DNA of 64,000 nucleotides from an uncultured Acetatifactor sp. (GCA_910583845.1 CAJUAB010000023.1:1-64000); one strand, 5' to 3'; positions 7,645 to 17,234 are shown, counted from the first letter of the stretch. Numbers and translations: made by a program. Notes: generated from the sequence alone by a model not told the origin.

Positions 7645-8112
7645 ATGTGCATATGGATGTGGCTTTCAAAGTATGACCATGCCCAAAGCGTGGGTTGCAT
7701 CCGAAAATGCACAAGGAAAATTTGGCATGTGGATAAACAAGAAGAACATACGTCGCAACGGAATGAGGTGCAAAAAGCAGCAATGCCAATTAGGAATTCT
7801 AATATCGAAGCAAAGATTGAAAATGATATTCAAGACATTAACCTGCTGTTCGGATGCCTGCTGGAGTGGGGGCTGTCTATGCTGTACACCTCTGTGCAAA
7901 TTGAGGGCGGCACCATCCACATCTACAATGACGGCGACCTGATCGCCTGCTTTGACGAGGATCTCCCCGATACTGTTATCAAGGAGATCGCCAGGTGCCA
8001 GCCCCTCCGGGCGGTGTTTCGGGACAGCAGCTTTGCCGATAGCCCCGCCAAGATCAACGTGGGCGAGATTTTCAAAATGCTGGCCCTGGATACCAGGGTG
8101 AAGGTTCTGTAA
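7645..8112 (+). pseudogene. C-terminal remnant of a type III restriction methyltransferase (Mod)
   Basis: The last 110 or so codons (from about 7783) read NIEAKIENDIQDINLLFGCL, then an HIYNDGDLIACFDEDLPDT segment, and end in RAVFRDSSFADSPAKINVGE-IFKMLALDTRVKVL. From memory this matches the conserved C-terminus of type III Mod subunits. The catalytic domain (DPPY and FxGxG motifs) is absent, and the first 45 codons look unrelated. It is therefore a truncated, non-catalytic relic. Its position just before a YhcG gene and a res fragment supports this reading. Confidence 0.65.
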
Positions 8113-8186
8113 TGGGTCAGAAGTGTCTGACCCATTAAAAATCCGAAGCAGTGTTCCGGAAAATGACAAGCGGAGGAAGTCACAGC

Positions 8187-9254
8187 ATGAGCGAGCAACT
8201 CGACAAAACATTTATCAGAAATGTTGCAGATATATTGAAGCAAGCAAAGCAAAACGCAAAAACCGCCGTTAATCTCTCGATGGTTTATGCTTATTTTGAG
8301 ATAGGCCGAATCATTGTGGAAGAAGAGCAGAACGGAAAAGATCGCGCCGCCTATGGCAAACAGATTTTGCAGGAACTCTCTGACTATTTGACTGCTCAAT
8401 TTGGCAAAGGTTTCTCGGTAGGAAATCTGAAAAACATCCGGCAGTTTTATCGTGTTTATGCTCATGACCAGATTGGCGAAACAGTGTTTAGCCAATTCGA
8501 GAATCTCCCCGCTACCAAAACAGGCAGGCGCTTTTATCTCAGTTGGTCCCATTATCTGAAACTTATGCGTATTGATAATGCGAACGAGCGACACTTTTAT
8601 GAAATTGAGGCGGTCAAAAATGACTGGAGCCTGTCAGAACTGAAACGCCAGTTTAATAGCGCGTTGTATGAGCGGCTGGCGTTGAGCAGGGAGAAGGACA
8701 AAGTATATGCTCTTGCGCTTGAGGGGCAGGCCCTTGAAACACCGGCGGATGCAGTAAAAGACCCTTATGTCCTCGAATTTTTGGGGCTTCAGGAGTTGCC
8801 TGAATACTCGGAAAGTGAAATGGAAAGCCGGATCATTGACCATTTGCAGCAATTTTTGCTGGAACTGGGCAAAGGTTTTACTTTCGTTGGGCGGCAAGTG
8901 CGATTTACATTTGATGAAGAACATTTTCGGGTTGATTTGGTTTTTTATAACAGGCTGCTGCGCTGCTTTGTGTTGTTCGATTTGAAAATCGGTGAATTGA
9001 AGCATCAGGACATTGGGCAGATGCAGATGTATGTCAATTACTATGACCGCAAGGTAAAGCTGGAGGATGAAAACCCAACGATCGGCATCATCTTATGCAA
9101 GGACAAAAACAATGCCATAGTTGAAATGACTTTGCCGGAAAATAACAGCCAGATTTTTGCCAGCAAATACGAAACGATTCTACCAAGTAAGGAGGAATTG
9201 AAGAAACTGCTGACAGAACATCTTGATGAGGGGGATGGAGCTGAAGAGTCGTGA
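8187..9254 (+). CDS. PDDEXK nuclease domain protein, YhcG/DUF1016 family
   Basis: 355 residues with the two parts of the YhcG family. The N-terminal DUF1016 helical domain has NLSMVYAYFEIGRIIVEEEQ, GKGFSVGNLKNIRQFY and LSWSHYLKLMRI. The C-terminal PD-(D/E)XK nuclease-like domain has FTFVGRQVRFTFDEEHFRVD, LVFYNRLLRCFVLFDLKIG and GQMQMYVNYYD. The Asp of RVD and the DLK (E/D-x-K) motif are present. GGAGGAAG lies seven bases before the ATG at 8187. YhcG genes are often found inside type I or type III restriction loci, and this one sits between mod and res remnants with no visible lesion. Function is unproven; a defence or DNA-repair role is inferred from context. Confidence 0.85.
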   Translation: MSEQLDKTFIRNVADILKQAKQNAKTAVNLSMVYAYFEIGRIIVEEEQNGKDRAAYGKQILQELSDYLTAQFGKGFSVGNLKNIRQFYRVYAHDQIGETVFSQFENLPATKTGRRFYLSWSHYLKLMRIDNANERHFYEIEAVKNDWSLSELKRQFNSALYERLALSREKDKVYALALEGQALETPADAVKDPYVLEFLGLQELPEYSESEMESRIIDHLQQFLLELGKGFTFVGRQVRFTFDEEHFRVDLVFYNRLLRCFVLFDLKIGELKHQDIGQMQMYVNYYDRKVKLEDENPTIGIILCKDKNNAIVEMTLPENNSQIFASKYETILPSKEELKKLLTEHLDEGDGAEES

Positions 9255-9475
9255 AAATACAGTACAGACACGAGAAATTCCAGGCCGACGCTGCCAAGGC
9301 TGTTGTGGATGTCTTTGCCGGACAGCCCTATTTGACCCCCACCTATATGATGAACAGAGGCAGCGGCAACTTTGCATACAATGTCTTTGGTCCCATAAAG
9401 ACGCAAAACAGTGGTTCCCGGCCTTGTCGGAAACCGCTGTTTCTGCTTGTCAGGGCAGCACTCCCAACCTCCTGA
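9251..9475 (+). pseudogene. N-terminal remnant of a type III restriction subunit (Res)
   Basis: It starts at GTG 9251, overlapping the YhcG stop, and reads KIQYRHEKFQADAAKAVVD followed by VFAGQPYLTPTYMMNRGSGN, which resembles the N-terminus of type III Res helicase-nucleases. After about 40 codons the similarity stops and the frame runs into unrelated sequence; no Walker motifs or DEAD box follow. The remaining roughly 900 residues are missing, so the restriction enzyme is dead. The sequence from 9380 to 9600 is non-coding in appearance. Confidence 0.6.
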
Positions 9476-9615
9476 ACAGCCCCTTGGCGGGGCTGGCTAC
9501 ACATTCGCTTCACGAACGCTGTTGTTCCTGCTTCGCAGGAAATGGCGGAGCCTGTGCCCCTGCAAAAGAAAAATCGGCTATCCCCGTGTCAAAGACCTAA
9601 ATTTAGAAAAAAACA

Positions 9616-9644
9616 TTTACATATAAGTGGCTGTCATTTATAGT
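9616..9644 (+). promoter_or_regulatory. Sigma-A-like promoter of murE
   Basis: TTTACA (9616-9621) and TATAGT (9639-9644) with a 17-base spacer, about 45 bases before the murE start codon. Confidence 0.6.
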
Positions 9645-9687
9645 AATAGATAGAAAGACTCCCGGCGGGGAGAGAAGGAGATCTGGT

Positions 9688-11160
9688 ATGAAGCTGACAG
9701 ATTTATTGTGTAAACTGGAATACGAATGCATACAGGGCAGCGCGGACCTGGAGATCAGCCAGGTGGTGTATGATTCCCGGAAAATAACGGAGGGCTGTCT
9801 GTTTATCTGTATTGCGGGCGCCAATTTTGACGGTCATGATTTTGCGGCGGAGGCGGCGGATCAGGGGGCCAGGGCGATGGTGGTGTCCAGGGAGATGCCG
9901 GAGGTGGCCGGAAGGGATGTAACTCTGATCAAAGTTCCCGATACCCGCTACGCCATGGCTTTTATCTCCGCGGCATATTTTGGATATCCGGCGGAAAAAC
10001 TGAGGGTTATCGGCATCACCGGCACCAAGGGGAAGACCACTACTACCTATATGGTAAAATCCATCCTGGAAAACGCGGGTTATAAGGTGGGGCTGGTGGG
10101 CACCATCGAGGTAATCATCGGCAGGGAGCATATACATGCGGGTAATACCACGCCGGAATCCTATTCGCTCCAGGAATATTTTGCCCGGATGGTGGAGGCG
10201 GGGATGGACGCCGTGGTCATGGAGGTGTCCTCCCAGGGGCTTATGCTTCACCGCACCCAGGGCTTTGTGTTTGACCTGGGGATCTTTACCAATCTGGAAG
10301 CGGATCATATAGGCCCCAATGAGCACGCCAGTTTTGAGGAGTATCAGCGCTGCAAGGGCCTGCTGTTTAAGCAGTGCCAGGTGGGGATCGTGAACGGCGA
10401 TGACTCTCATGTGGACGCGGTGCTCAAGGGACACACCTGTCAGGTGGAGCGGTACGGCATCGGGGAAAACAATGACCTGCGCGCCGAAAATGTGCGGCTG
10501 GTCAGAAAGCCGGGAGAACTGGGCATCGCCTTCCGGGTGGAGGGGCTGATGGACTTTGATGTGGAAGTTCCCACACCGGGACGATTCAGTGTATATAACG
10601 CGCTGACCGCCATCGCCATCTGCAGGCATTTCAATGTGCGGGAGGACGATATCAGGAGAGCGCTTCTGGCGGTGCGGGTCAAAGGCCGCATCGAGATGGT
10701 GAAGGTCCCGGGGCGCTATACACTGCTCATTGATTATGCCCACAATGCCATGGCGCTGGAGAGTCTGCTCACCAGTCTGCGGGAGTATGAGCCAAACCGG
10801 CTGGTCTGCCTGTTTGGCTGCGGAGGCAATCGTTCCAGGCAAAGACGTTATGAAATGGGAGAGGTCAGCGGCAGGCTGGCGGATCTGACCATTATTACCT
10901 CCGACAACCCACGGTTTGAGGAACCGCAGGATATTATAGAGGATATCAAGACCGGCATATCTGGGACCGGGGGAGCCTATGTGGAGATCATTGACCGCAA
11001 GGAGGCCATACGCTATGCCATGGAACACGGGCAGGACGGGGACATCATTATATTGGCCGGCAAGGGACATGAGGATTATCAGGAGATCAGAGGGGTAAAA
11101 TATCCCATGGATGAGAGAGTCCTGATCCGGGAAATCCTGTCGGAGCAGGCGCAGGGCTGA
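9688..11160 (+). CDS. murE: UDP-N-acetylmuramoyl-tripeptide synthetase MurE
   Basis: 490 residues, full length for MurE. It carries the ATP loop GITGTKGKTTTTYMV, NTTPES, MEVSSQGLMLHRT, the central-domain signature LIDYAHNAMALESLL, and SDNPRFEEP. The DNPR tetrapeptide is the known signature of the meso-diaminopimelate-adding enzyme, so a meso-DAP peptidoglycan is inferred. AAGGAG precedes the ATG. It stands apart from the division cluster at 33-47 kb, next to priA. Confidence 0.93.
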   Translation: MKLTDLLCKLEYECIQGSADLEISQVVYDSRKITEGCLFICIAGANFDGHDFAAEAADQGARAMVVSREMPEVAGRDVTLIKVPDTRYAMAFISAAYFGYPAEKLRVIGITGTKGKTTTTYMVKSILENAGYKVGLVGTIEVIIGREHIHAGNTTPESYSLQEYFARMVEAGMDAVVMEVSSQGLMLHRTQGFVFDLGIFTNLEADHIGPNEHASFEEYQRCKGLLFKQCQVGIVNGDDSHVDAVLKGHTCQVERYGIGENNDLRAENVRLVRKPGELGIAFRVEGLMDFDVEVPTPGRFSVYNALTAIAICRHFNVREDDIRRALLAVRVKGRIEMVKVPGRYTLLIDYAHNAMALESLLTSLREYEPNRLVCLFGCGGNRSRQRRYEMGEVSGRLADLTIITSDNPRFEEPQDIIEDIKTGISGTGGAYVEIIDRKEAIRYAMEHGQDGDIIILAGKGHEDYQEIRGVKYPMDERVLIREILSEQAQG

Positions 11161-11206
11161 TTCCGGTGTGGAAGAGCCGGAGAGTTGTAAAACAGGGGAA
11201 AAAACT

Positions 11207-13468
11207 TTGACAAAATACGCGGACGTGATAATAGATATCTCTCACGAGAAGGTGGACCGTCCCTTCCAATACAGGATTCCGGAGCGGCTGCTGGGAAAGC
11301 TGGAGACGGGGATGTGCGTGACCGTTCCGTTTGGCAGGGGCAATACGCTCCGTAGGGGTTATGTGACGGATATCACGGAGAAATGTACGTTTGATCCCGA
11401 CAAAATAAAGGAAATTCACGATCTGGCACCCGGCGGCGTGGGGGTGGAGGATTTTCAGATCCGGCTGGCCGGGTGGATACACAGATCCTATGGGGGCACC
11501 ATGATCCAGGCGTTAAAGACCGTGCTGCCCGCCAGAAAGACCGTGAAAAAAGTGGAGCACAAAAAAGTGCTGCTGGCTCTTGGCAGGGAGGAAGGCCTCT
11601 CTCTGCTGGGAGAGTGCCAGCGAAAAAAACAGGCCGCCAGGGCAAGACTGCTGCGGGAGCTGCTGTCGGAGGGCGAGTTGCCCTATGAGTTGGTGACGGG
11701 AAAGCTGATGGTATCGCCCGCGGTGATCCGGGGGCTTCAGGGAATGGGGGCTGTCCGGGTGGAGGTCCTGCAGTCCTTCCGGAATCCGGTCAAGCGGCAG
11801 CAGGAGGGACAGGAGACGGCAAAGACTTTGAGCGGGGAACAGCAGGCGGCGGTGGAACGGGTCATGAAGGACTATGACAACGGCGATCCGGGCACTTATC
11901 TTTTGCAGGGAATCACCGGCAGCGGCAAGACGGAGGTTTATATCCGTCTGGCCCGGGAAATGGTAAACCGGGGCAGGCAGGTGATTGTGCTGATCCCCGA
12001 GATAGCGCTGACCTATCAGACATTGATGCGGTTTTACAGAAGTTTCGGGGACAGGGTCAGTGTGCTGAACTCCACTTTGTCGGCGGGGGAAAAATACGAT
12101 CAGTGCGAGAGGGCGAGAGGCGGCGGGATCGATGTGATTATCGGTCCCCGTTCCGCCCTGTTTGTGCCTTTTCCCCAGGTGGGACTGATTCTCATGGACG
12201 AGGAGCATGAAGCCAGCTACAAGAGTGAGAGCACACCCAAATACCACGCCCGGGAGACGGCGGTCTATCTGGCCTCCCTCCATGGCGCCAGTGTGGTGCT
12301 GGGGTCAGCCACTCCCTCCATGGAAGCGTCCTACAGGGCCCGGAAGGGGCTATACCGGCAGTTGTATCTCACCAGGAGACTCACCGGAGGAAGCCTGCCC
12401 CGGGTATATACGGTGGATCTGCGGGAGGAATTGAAACAGGGCAACCGCTCTATTTTCAGCAGGAAATTGCAGGAGCTGCTGGCGGACCGTCTGGAAAAGG
12501 GGCAGCAGAGCATGCTGTTTATCAATCGCCGGGGCTTTGCGGGCTTTGTCTCCTGCCGGGCCTGCGGGCATGTGATGAAATGTCCCCACTGTGATGTGTC
12601 TCTGTCACAGCACAGGGGGGAGCGGCTGGTGTGTCATTACTGCGGCTATGAGACGCCGGACGCGCGCCTCTGCCCCAAGTGCGGTTCCCGGTATATTTCA
12701 GGCTTCCGCGCCGGTACCCAGCAGATCGAGGAGCGGCTGAAGGCCATGTTTCCGGCCATGAGGATTCTGCGGATGGACGCGGACACGACCAGGGCAAAGG
12801 ACAGTCATCAGCAGATTCTTGCGGCTTTTGCCGCAGGAGAGGCGGACGTGTTGGTGGGCACACAGATGATTGTAAAGGGGCATGATTTTCCCAATGTTAC
12901 TCTGGTGGGAGTGCTGGCGGCGGATCTGTCCCTGTCCGTGGGAGATTACCGGGCCGGAGAGCGGACTTTTCAGCTGCTCACCCAGGCGGCGGGCCGCGCG
13001 GGCCGGGGCAGTCAGCCCGGGGAGGTGGTGGTCCAGACCTACCAGCCGGAGCACTATGCCATTACCCACGCGGCGGCCCAGGACTATGAGGGATTCTACC
13101 AGGAGGAGATGCTGTACCGGGAGATTATGGGATATCCTCCGGCGGCGCATATGCTGGCGGTGCAGATTTATGCGGCCTCGGAGGAGGCGGGAGGGCAGCT
13201 GGCCGCCTTGCTGGCCCGGCAGGCAGGCGGATTTGTGGACCCCTCGCAGCCCCTGTCCAGCCGGACCGTGATCGTGGGCCCGGCTCCGGCAGGCATCGGC
13301 AAGGTCAATGATATTTTCCGCTTTGTGTTCTATGTGAAAGACCGGGATTACGACAGGCTGATCCATGTCAAGGACGGCCTGGAGGCGTGGATGACGGAGT
13401 GGCAGTCCGGCCCCCGCAGGCCGCGGATCAGTCTTCAATTTGACTTTGACCCCATGAATACACTATAA
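11207..13468 (+). CDS. priA: Primosomal protein N', replication restart helicase PriA
   Basis: About 753 residues. It has the helicase motifs GITGSGKTEVYIRL (Walker A), ILMDEEHEASYKSE (DEEH box), LGSATPSMEA, and the zinc-binding Cys block CRACGHVMKCPHCDVSL, then CHYCGYETPDARLCPKCGS. The C-terminal motifs GTQMIVKGHDFPNVTLVGVL and QAAGRAGRG are present. PriA reloads the replisome at stalled forks. The TTG at 11207 has AGGGGA seven bases upstream and yields the usual MTKYADVIIDI start; a GTG at 11168 is the alternative. It follows murE by 46 bases. Confidence 0.95.
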   Translation: MTKYADVIIDISHEKVDRPFQYRIPERLLGKLETGMCVTVPFGRGNTLRRGYVTDITEKCTFDPDKIKEIHDLAPGGVGVEDFQIRLAGWIHRSYGGTMIQALKTVLPARKTVKKVEHKKVLLALGREEGLSLLGECQRKKQAARARLLRELLSEGELPYELVTGKLMVSPAVIRGLQGMGAVRVEVLQSFRNPVKRQQEGQETAKTLSGEQQAAVERVMKDYDNGDPGTYLLQGITGSGKTEVYIRLAREMVNRGRQVIVLIPEIALTYQTLMRFYRSFGDRVSVLNSTLSAGEKYDQCERARGGGIDVIIGPRSALFVPFPQVGLILMDEEHEASYKSESTPKYHARETAVYLASLHGASVVLGSATPSMEASYRARKGLYRQLYLTRRLTGGSLPRVYTVDLREELKQGNRSIFSRKLQELLADRLEKGQQSMLFINRRGFAGFVSCRACGHVMKCPHCDVSLSQHRGERLVCHYCGYETPDARLCPKCGSRYISGFRAGTQQIEERLKAMFPAMRILRMDADTTRAKDSHQQILAAFAAGEADVLVGTQMIVKGHDFPNVTLVGVLAADLSLSVGDYRAGERTFQLLTQAAGRAGRGSQPGEVVVQTYQPEHYAITHAAAQDYEGFYQEEMLYREIMGYPPAAHMLAVQIYAASEEAGGQLAALLARQAGGFVDPSQPLSSRTVIVGPAPAGIGKVNDIFRFVFYVKDRDYDRLIHVKDGLEAWMTEWQSGPRRPRISLQFDFDPMNTL

Positions 13469-13472
13469 ATAC

Positions 13473-13501
13473 TTGCAAAAAAATCCATTTTCTGAGATAA
13501 T
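13473..13501 (+). promoter_or_regulatory. Sigma-A-like promoter of the def-fmt operon
   Basis: TTGCAA (13473-13478), 17-base spacer, GATAAT (13496-13501), about 55 bases before def. Confidence 0.6.
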
Positions 13502-13557
13502 GGAATAATTGTGATGCGTCTGATCTGATACAGATATTTGCCTGAAAGGAGAAAGAT

Positions 13558-14040
13558 ATGGCTATTCGTAATATACGGGAGATCGGGGAAGAGATTCTGA
13601 CAAAGAAATGCAAGGAAGTGACGGAGATGACGGACCGCACCAGATATCTGATCGAGGATATGCTGGATACCTTGTATGAGGCCAACGGCGTGGGACTGGC
13701 GGCTCCCCAGGTAGGCGTACTCAAGCGTATCGTCGTGATTGACGTGACAGGGGAAGATCCCTATGTTCTGATCAATCCCCGCATACTGGAGACAGGAGGG
13801 GAGCAGACCGGTTCGGAGGGCTGCCTCAGTGTGCCGGGGAAAGCAGGTATTGTCACCAGGCCCAACTATGTGAAAGTGACGGCTCTGGACGCGGATATGA
13901 AGCCTTTTGAACTGGAGGGCACGGAACTGCTGGCCAGGGCCATCTGCCATGAACTTGACCATCTGGACGGACATCTCTATGTGGAAAAGGTGGAGGGCGA
14001 GCTGAAAGATGTGACGATTCCGGAGGAGGAGGAAGCGTGA
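13558..14040 (+). CDS. def: Peptide deformylase
   Basis: 160 residues with all three deformylase motifs: GVGLAAPQVG (motif 1), EGCLSVPG (motif 2, metal-binding Cys) and HELDHLDG (motif 3, HExxH). It removes the formyl group from nascent N-terminal Met using Fe2+. AAAGGAGA precedes the ATG. It overlaps fmt by four bases (GTGA), a conserved pairing of formylating and deformylating enzymes. Confidence 0.96.
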   Translation: MAIRNIREIGEEILTKKCKEVTEMTDRTRYLIEDMLDTLYEANGVGLAAPQVGVLKRIVVIDVTGEDPYVLINPRILETGGEQTGSEGCLSVPGKAGIVTRPNYVKVTALDADMKPFELEGTELLARAICHELDHLDGHLYVEKVEGELKDVTIPEEEEA

Positions 14041-14972
14041 AAATAGTTTTTATGGGAACCCCTGATTACGCGGTGGGGGCGCTGGAGGCGCTGATCCGGG
14101 CGGGGCATGAGATCACGGCGGTGGTGACGCAGCCGGACAAGGCAAAGGGCCGCAGCGACAGCCTGCAGTATCCCCCGGTGAAGGAATGCGCCCTGACCCA
14201 TGGTCTTACGGTGTTTCAACCGGAGCGGGTCAAGCGTCCCGAGGCGGTGGACAGACTCCGGACATATGAGGCGGATGTATTTATCGTGGCGGCTTTTGGC
14301 CAGATCCTGTCCCGGGAGATTCTGGATCTGCCGCCTTATGGCTGTCTGAATATTCACGCCTCGCTGCTCCCCAGATACAGGGGAGCGTCCCCGATTCAGC
14401 ATGTGATCATAGACGGGGAGGAGCGGACCGGAATTACTATCATGCAGATGGACGCGGGCATAGATACCGGGGATATTCTGTATCAAAAGGAAATCCCCAT
14501 TGACAGGCAGGATACTTACCAAAGTCTGTACGGGAAATTGACTGCTCTGGGCGGTGAGACCGTCGTGGAGGCGCTGGAGATGCTGCGGCAGGGAGCGCTC
14601 ATTCCCAGAAAGCAGACGGAGGAGGAGAGCTGCTATGCTCCGCTTATCACCAAGGAGATGGGCAGGATTGATTTTTCCGGGGACGCTTTCTCCATAGAAA
14701 GGCTGATTCATGGTATGAATCCCTGGCCCAGTGCTTATACTTCTTATCAGGGAAAGCAGTTAAAGATCTGGGAGGCCCTGGCCCGGGAGGAAGAAGGGTC
14801 GGTTCCGGAGCCGGGGATCATCGTTTCCGTGGGCAGGCAGGACTTCACAGTGGCAACAGGGCGTGGGCTTTTGCAGGTGCTGGAAGTGCAGCTGGCGGGT
14901 AAGAAGCGTATGAGCGCCCGGGATTTTCTGCTGGGTATGCGCCTGACGCCGGGCGAAAAGCTGGGCCAGTGA
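14037..14972 (+). CDS. fmt: Methionyl-tRNA formyltransferase
   Basis: 311 residues with a GTG start inside the def stop (GTGA). The N-terminal formyltransferase fold has MGTPDYAV, SLLPRYRGASPIQHVIIDGE (catalytic Asn/His/Asp region with NIHASLLP) and GITIMQMDAGIDTGDIL. The C-terminal OB-like tRNA-binding domain follows. It uses 10-formyl-THF to formylate initiator Met-tRNA. The last codons and stop lie inside the first unit of a 30-base tandem repeat. Confidence 0.95.
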   Translation: MKIVFMGTPDYAVGALEALIRAGHEITAVVTQPDKAKGRSDSLQYPPVKECALTHGLTVFQPERVKRPEAVDRLRTYEADVFIVAAFGQILSREILDLPPYGCLNIHASLLPRYRGASPIQHVIIDGEERTGITIMQMDAGIDTGDILYQKEIPIDRQDTYQSLYGKLTALGGETVVEALEMLRQGALIPRKQTEEESCYAPLITKEMGRIDFSGDAFSIERLIHGMNPWPSAYTSYQGKQLKIWEALAREEEGSVPEPGIIVSVGRQDFTVATGRGLLQVLEVQLAGKKRMSARDFLLGMRLTPGEKLGQ

Positions 14973-15052
14973 GTCCGAGGGGGATAAAAGCCGGGCCAGT
15001 GAGTCCGAGGCGGATAAAAACCGGGCCAGTGAGTCTGGAGCGGATAAGCCCG
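14963..15052 (+). repeat. 30-bp tandem repeat, three units, at the fmt 3' end
   Basis: Units start at 14963, 14993 and 15023, each beginning GGGCCAGTGAGTC and containing GCGGATAA or GGGGATAA. The period is exactly 30. The first unit encodes the end of Fmt (Gly-Gln-stop), so the repeat arose by duplicating the gene end. Confidence 0.85.
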
Positions 15053-15076
15053 CGAAGCTGAAACAGGAGGATGGAT

Positions 15077-15772
15077 ATGTTTTACTGGGACCCCACTTAT
15101 ATTTTGGTTATTATAGGATTGGTAATCAGTCTTGCCGCCAGCGGCATGGTCAATTCCGCTATGAAAAAATACCACAGAGTGCAAAACAGCACGGGGTTCA
15201 CCGGCGCGGAATGCGCCCGGCGGATCTTGGACAACGAGGGGCTCTACCATGTGCAGGTGGAAGATCTGGGCAGTGCCGGCGGAGACCATTTTGACCCGTC
15301 GGCCAACGCGGTGCGTCTCTCTCACCAGAATTATTGTGGCAGAACCATCACGGCTATGGGAGTGGCGGCCCATGAGTGCGGTCATGCCATACAGCATGCC
15401 CAGGGATACACGCCTATCAGGATCAGGACGGCGCTGGTACCGGTGGTAAACATCGGCAGCAATGCCAGCATGCCCCTGATTCTTCTGGGAGTCATTCTGA
15501 GCTGGAATCAGACGCTGATCCAGCTGGGAATCATCGCTTTTGCCCTCACCGTGGTATTTCAGCTGGCTACACTGCCGGTGGAATTCAACGCTTCCCGCAG
15601 GGCTCTGGAACGTCTGGAGCATTATGGCATAGTCACGGCTCAGGAGAACAGGGGCTGTAAAAAGGTGCTGGGCGCCGCCGCTATGACCTATGTGGCGGGT
15701 ACGCTGGCGGCGGTGCTGCAACTGCTGCGTCTGGTTCTGCTTTTTGGCGGCAGCAGGCGCAGGGATGATTAG
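15077..15772 (+). CDS. Zinc-dependent membrane metallopeptidase, YugP family
   Basis: 231 residues with an N-terminal membrane helix, the zinc motif HECGHAIQH in AAHECGHAIQHAQGY, a hydrophobic pair of segments (about residues 120-180) and a conserved VEFNASRRALE stretch giving a third metal ligand (Glu). The family is a neutral zinc metallopeptidase of unknown substrate, common in Firmicutes. AGGAGG (15065-15070) touches the ATG at 15071 but is six bases from the ATG at 15077, which I prefer. It lies in the def-to-prkC gene string. Confidence 0.85.
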   Translation: MFYWDPTYILVIIGLVISLAASGMVNSAMKKYHRVQNSTGFTGAECARRILDNEGLYHVQVEDLGSAGGDHFDPSANAVRLSHQNYCGRTITAMGVAAHECGHAIQHAQGYTPIRIRTALVPVVNIGSNASMPLILLGVILSWNQTLIQLGIIAFALTVVFQLATLPVEFNASRRALERLEHYGIVTAQENRGCKKVLGAAAMTYVAGTLAAVLQLLRLVLLFGGSRRRDD

Positions 15773-15791
15773 TACAAAAGGGAAGAGGACC

Positions 15792-17090
15792 ATGGCGGAG
15801 AATGTGCGGGAAATTGTGCTGGATACCCTGCTGGAGATGGAACGCGGCAAGGTGTATTCCAATCAGGTGATCAAGGCTGTGTTGGACAAATATGACTATC
15901 TTGACGGCCAGGAGAAACGGTTTATCAAACGCCTGGCCGAAGGCTGTGTGGAGCGCAGAATTGAGCTCGATTATCTACTGGACCGCTACTCCAGCGTGTC
16001 TGTTTCCAAAATGAAACCGTTGATCCGATGCCTTATGCGTATGAGTGTCTACCAGATTCTGTATATGGACAGTGTGCCGGACAGCGCCGCCTGTAATGAG
16101 GCGGTGAAGCTGGCGGGCAGGCGCAGGTTCACCAATCTGAAAGGTTTTGTGAACGGTGTGCTGCGGAAGATCATCTCCCAGAAAGACAGTCTTCCTCTGC
16201 CGGACCCGGAGAAGGAGCCTTTGCGTTATCTGTCCGTGCGGTACTCCATGCCGGAGTGGATCGTGGAGATGTGGCTGGCGGAATACGGAGAGAAACAGAC
16301 AGGAGAACTGCTTGAGCAGCTTCTGGCGGTACATCCGGTGACCGTTCGTTTCGCCTCCGGTGTGGCAGATCAGCAGCGGCAGGAGTATATCCGGCGTTGG
16401 CAACAGAGTCAGGTACGGGTGACGCAGTCGGAATATCTGGATTATGCCTGTTATCTGGAAGGGGTTCAGGGCGTGACGGGATTGGCGGGGTATGAGGAAG
16501 GCGCCTTCGCGGTGCAGGATGTCAGTTCCATGCTCTGTGTGGAAGCGGCGGGTCTTCGGGAGGGAGACCGGGTTATGGACGTGTGCGCCGCCCCCGGCGG
16601 CAAGGCCCTGCTGGCGGCCCAGAAAGCGGCTCATGTGTTGGCCAGGGACGTGTCGGAACACAAACTGCTGAGAATCCGGGAAAACGCCTGCCGTATGGGA
16701 CTGGAGGAAAAACTGGAACTGGAGCTCTGGGACGCGTGCCGGGCGGACGAGGCCAAGACGGGGAGCGCGGATGTGGTCTTTATGGACGTGCCCTGCTCCG
16801 GTCTGGGTGTTCTGGGCAAAAAGAGGGACATCAAGTATCATGTGACGCCGGAGAGCCTGGAGGAACTGGTCCGGCTGCAGCGCCGGATCGTACAGGGCAG
16901 CTGGCAATATGTAAAGCCAGGCGGCGTGCTGATGTACAGCACCTGCACCATCAACAGGCGGGAGAACGAGGAAAACTGCGGCTGGATCTGTGAGAATTTC
17001 CCCTTTGTCCTGGAAGAGAGCAAACAGTTGCTCCCAAGACAGGCCCATATGGACGGCTTTTTTTATGCAAGATTACGCCGGAAGGAATAA
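15792..17090 (+). CDS. rsmB: 16S rRNA (cytosine-967-C5)-methyltransferase RsmB
   Basis: About 432 residues. The N-terminal NusB-like domain (RFIKRLAEGCVERRIELDYLL) precedes a Rossmann methyltransferase with the SAM loop MDVCAAPGGKALLAA, the motif IV Cys in MDVPCSGLGVLG, and the catalytic Cys in YSTCTINRRENE. It methylates C967 of 16S rRNA. The ATG at 15792 has GGAAGAGG close upstream; an ATG at 15765 overlapping the previous stop would add nine residues. Confidence 0.92.
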   Translation: MAENVREIVLDTLLEMERGKVYSNQVIKAVLDKYDYLDGQEKRFIKRLAEGCVERRIELDYLLDRYSSVSVSKMKPLIRCLMRMSVYQILYMDSVPDSAACNEAVKLAGRRRFTNLKGFVNGVLRKIISQKDSLPLPDPEKEPLRYLSVRYSMPEWIVEMWLAEYGEKQTGELLEQLLAVHPVTVRFASGVADQQRQEYIRRWQQSQVRVTQSEYLDYACYLEGVQGVTGLAGYEEGAFAVQDVSSMLCVEAAGLREGDRVMDVCAAPGGKALLAAQKAAHVLARDVSEHKLLRIRENACRMGLEEKLELELWDACRADEAKTGSADVVFMDVPCSGLGVLGKKRDIKYHVTPESLEELVRLQRRIVQGSWQYVKPGGVLMYSTCTINRRENEENCGWICENFPFVLEESKQLLPRQAHMDGFFYARLRRKE

Positions 17091-17127
17091 ACGGAACCCC
17101 AAAACAGAAAACGGCATGATCCCGGAG

Positions 17128-17215
17128 AGTACACAGCATCAAGGCAGGACGCCGGAAGCGGCATGGCTTGATGCACGGGGAAGTGTACTGCGAGGGAGCA
17201 TGCGGAACTTAAATA
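17128..17215 (+). repeat. Structured leader element upstream of rlmN
   Basis: Nested inverted repeats AGTACAC (17128-17134)/GTGTACT (17183-17189) and GCATCAAG (17136-17143)/CTTGATGC (17167-17174) form a long hairpin. It is followed by CGGAACTTAAATA (17203-17215), a 13-mer also found before murD and sigE. No T-run follows, so it is not a standard terminator. Confidence 0.5.
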
Positions 17216-17234
17216 ACGAAGGGATGTCACGGAG

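Noticed and set aside
9703..11070. 455-codon minus-strand frame opposite murE
   Set aside because: Antisense shadow; no start signal or recognisable domain.
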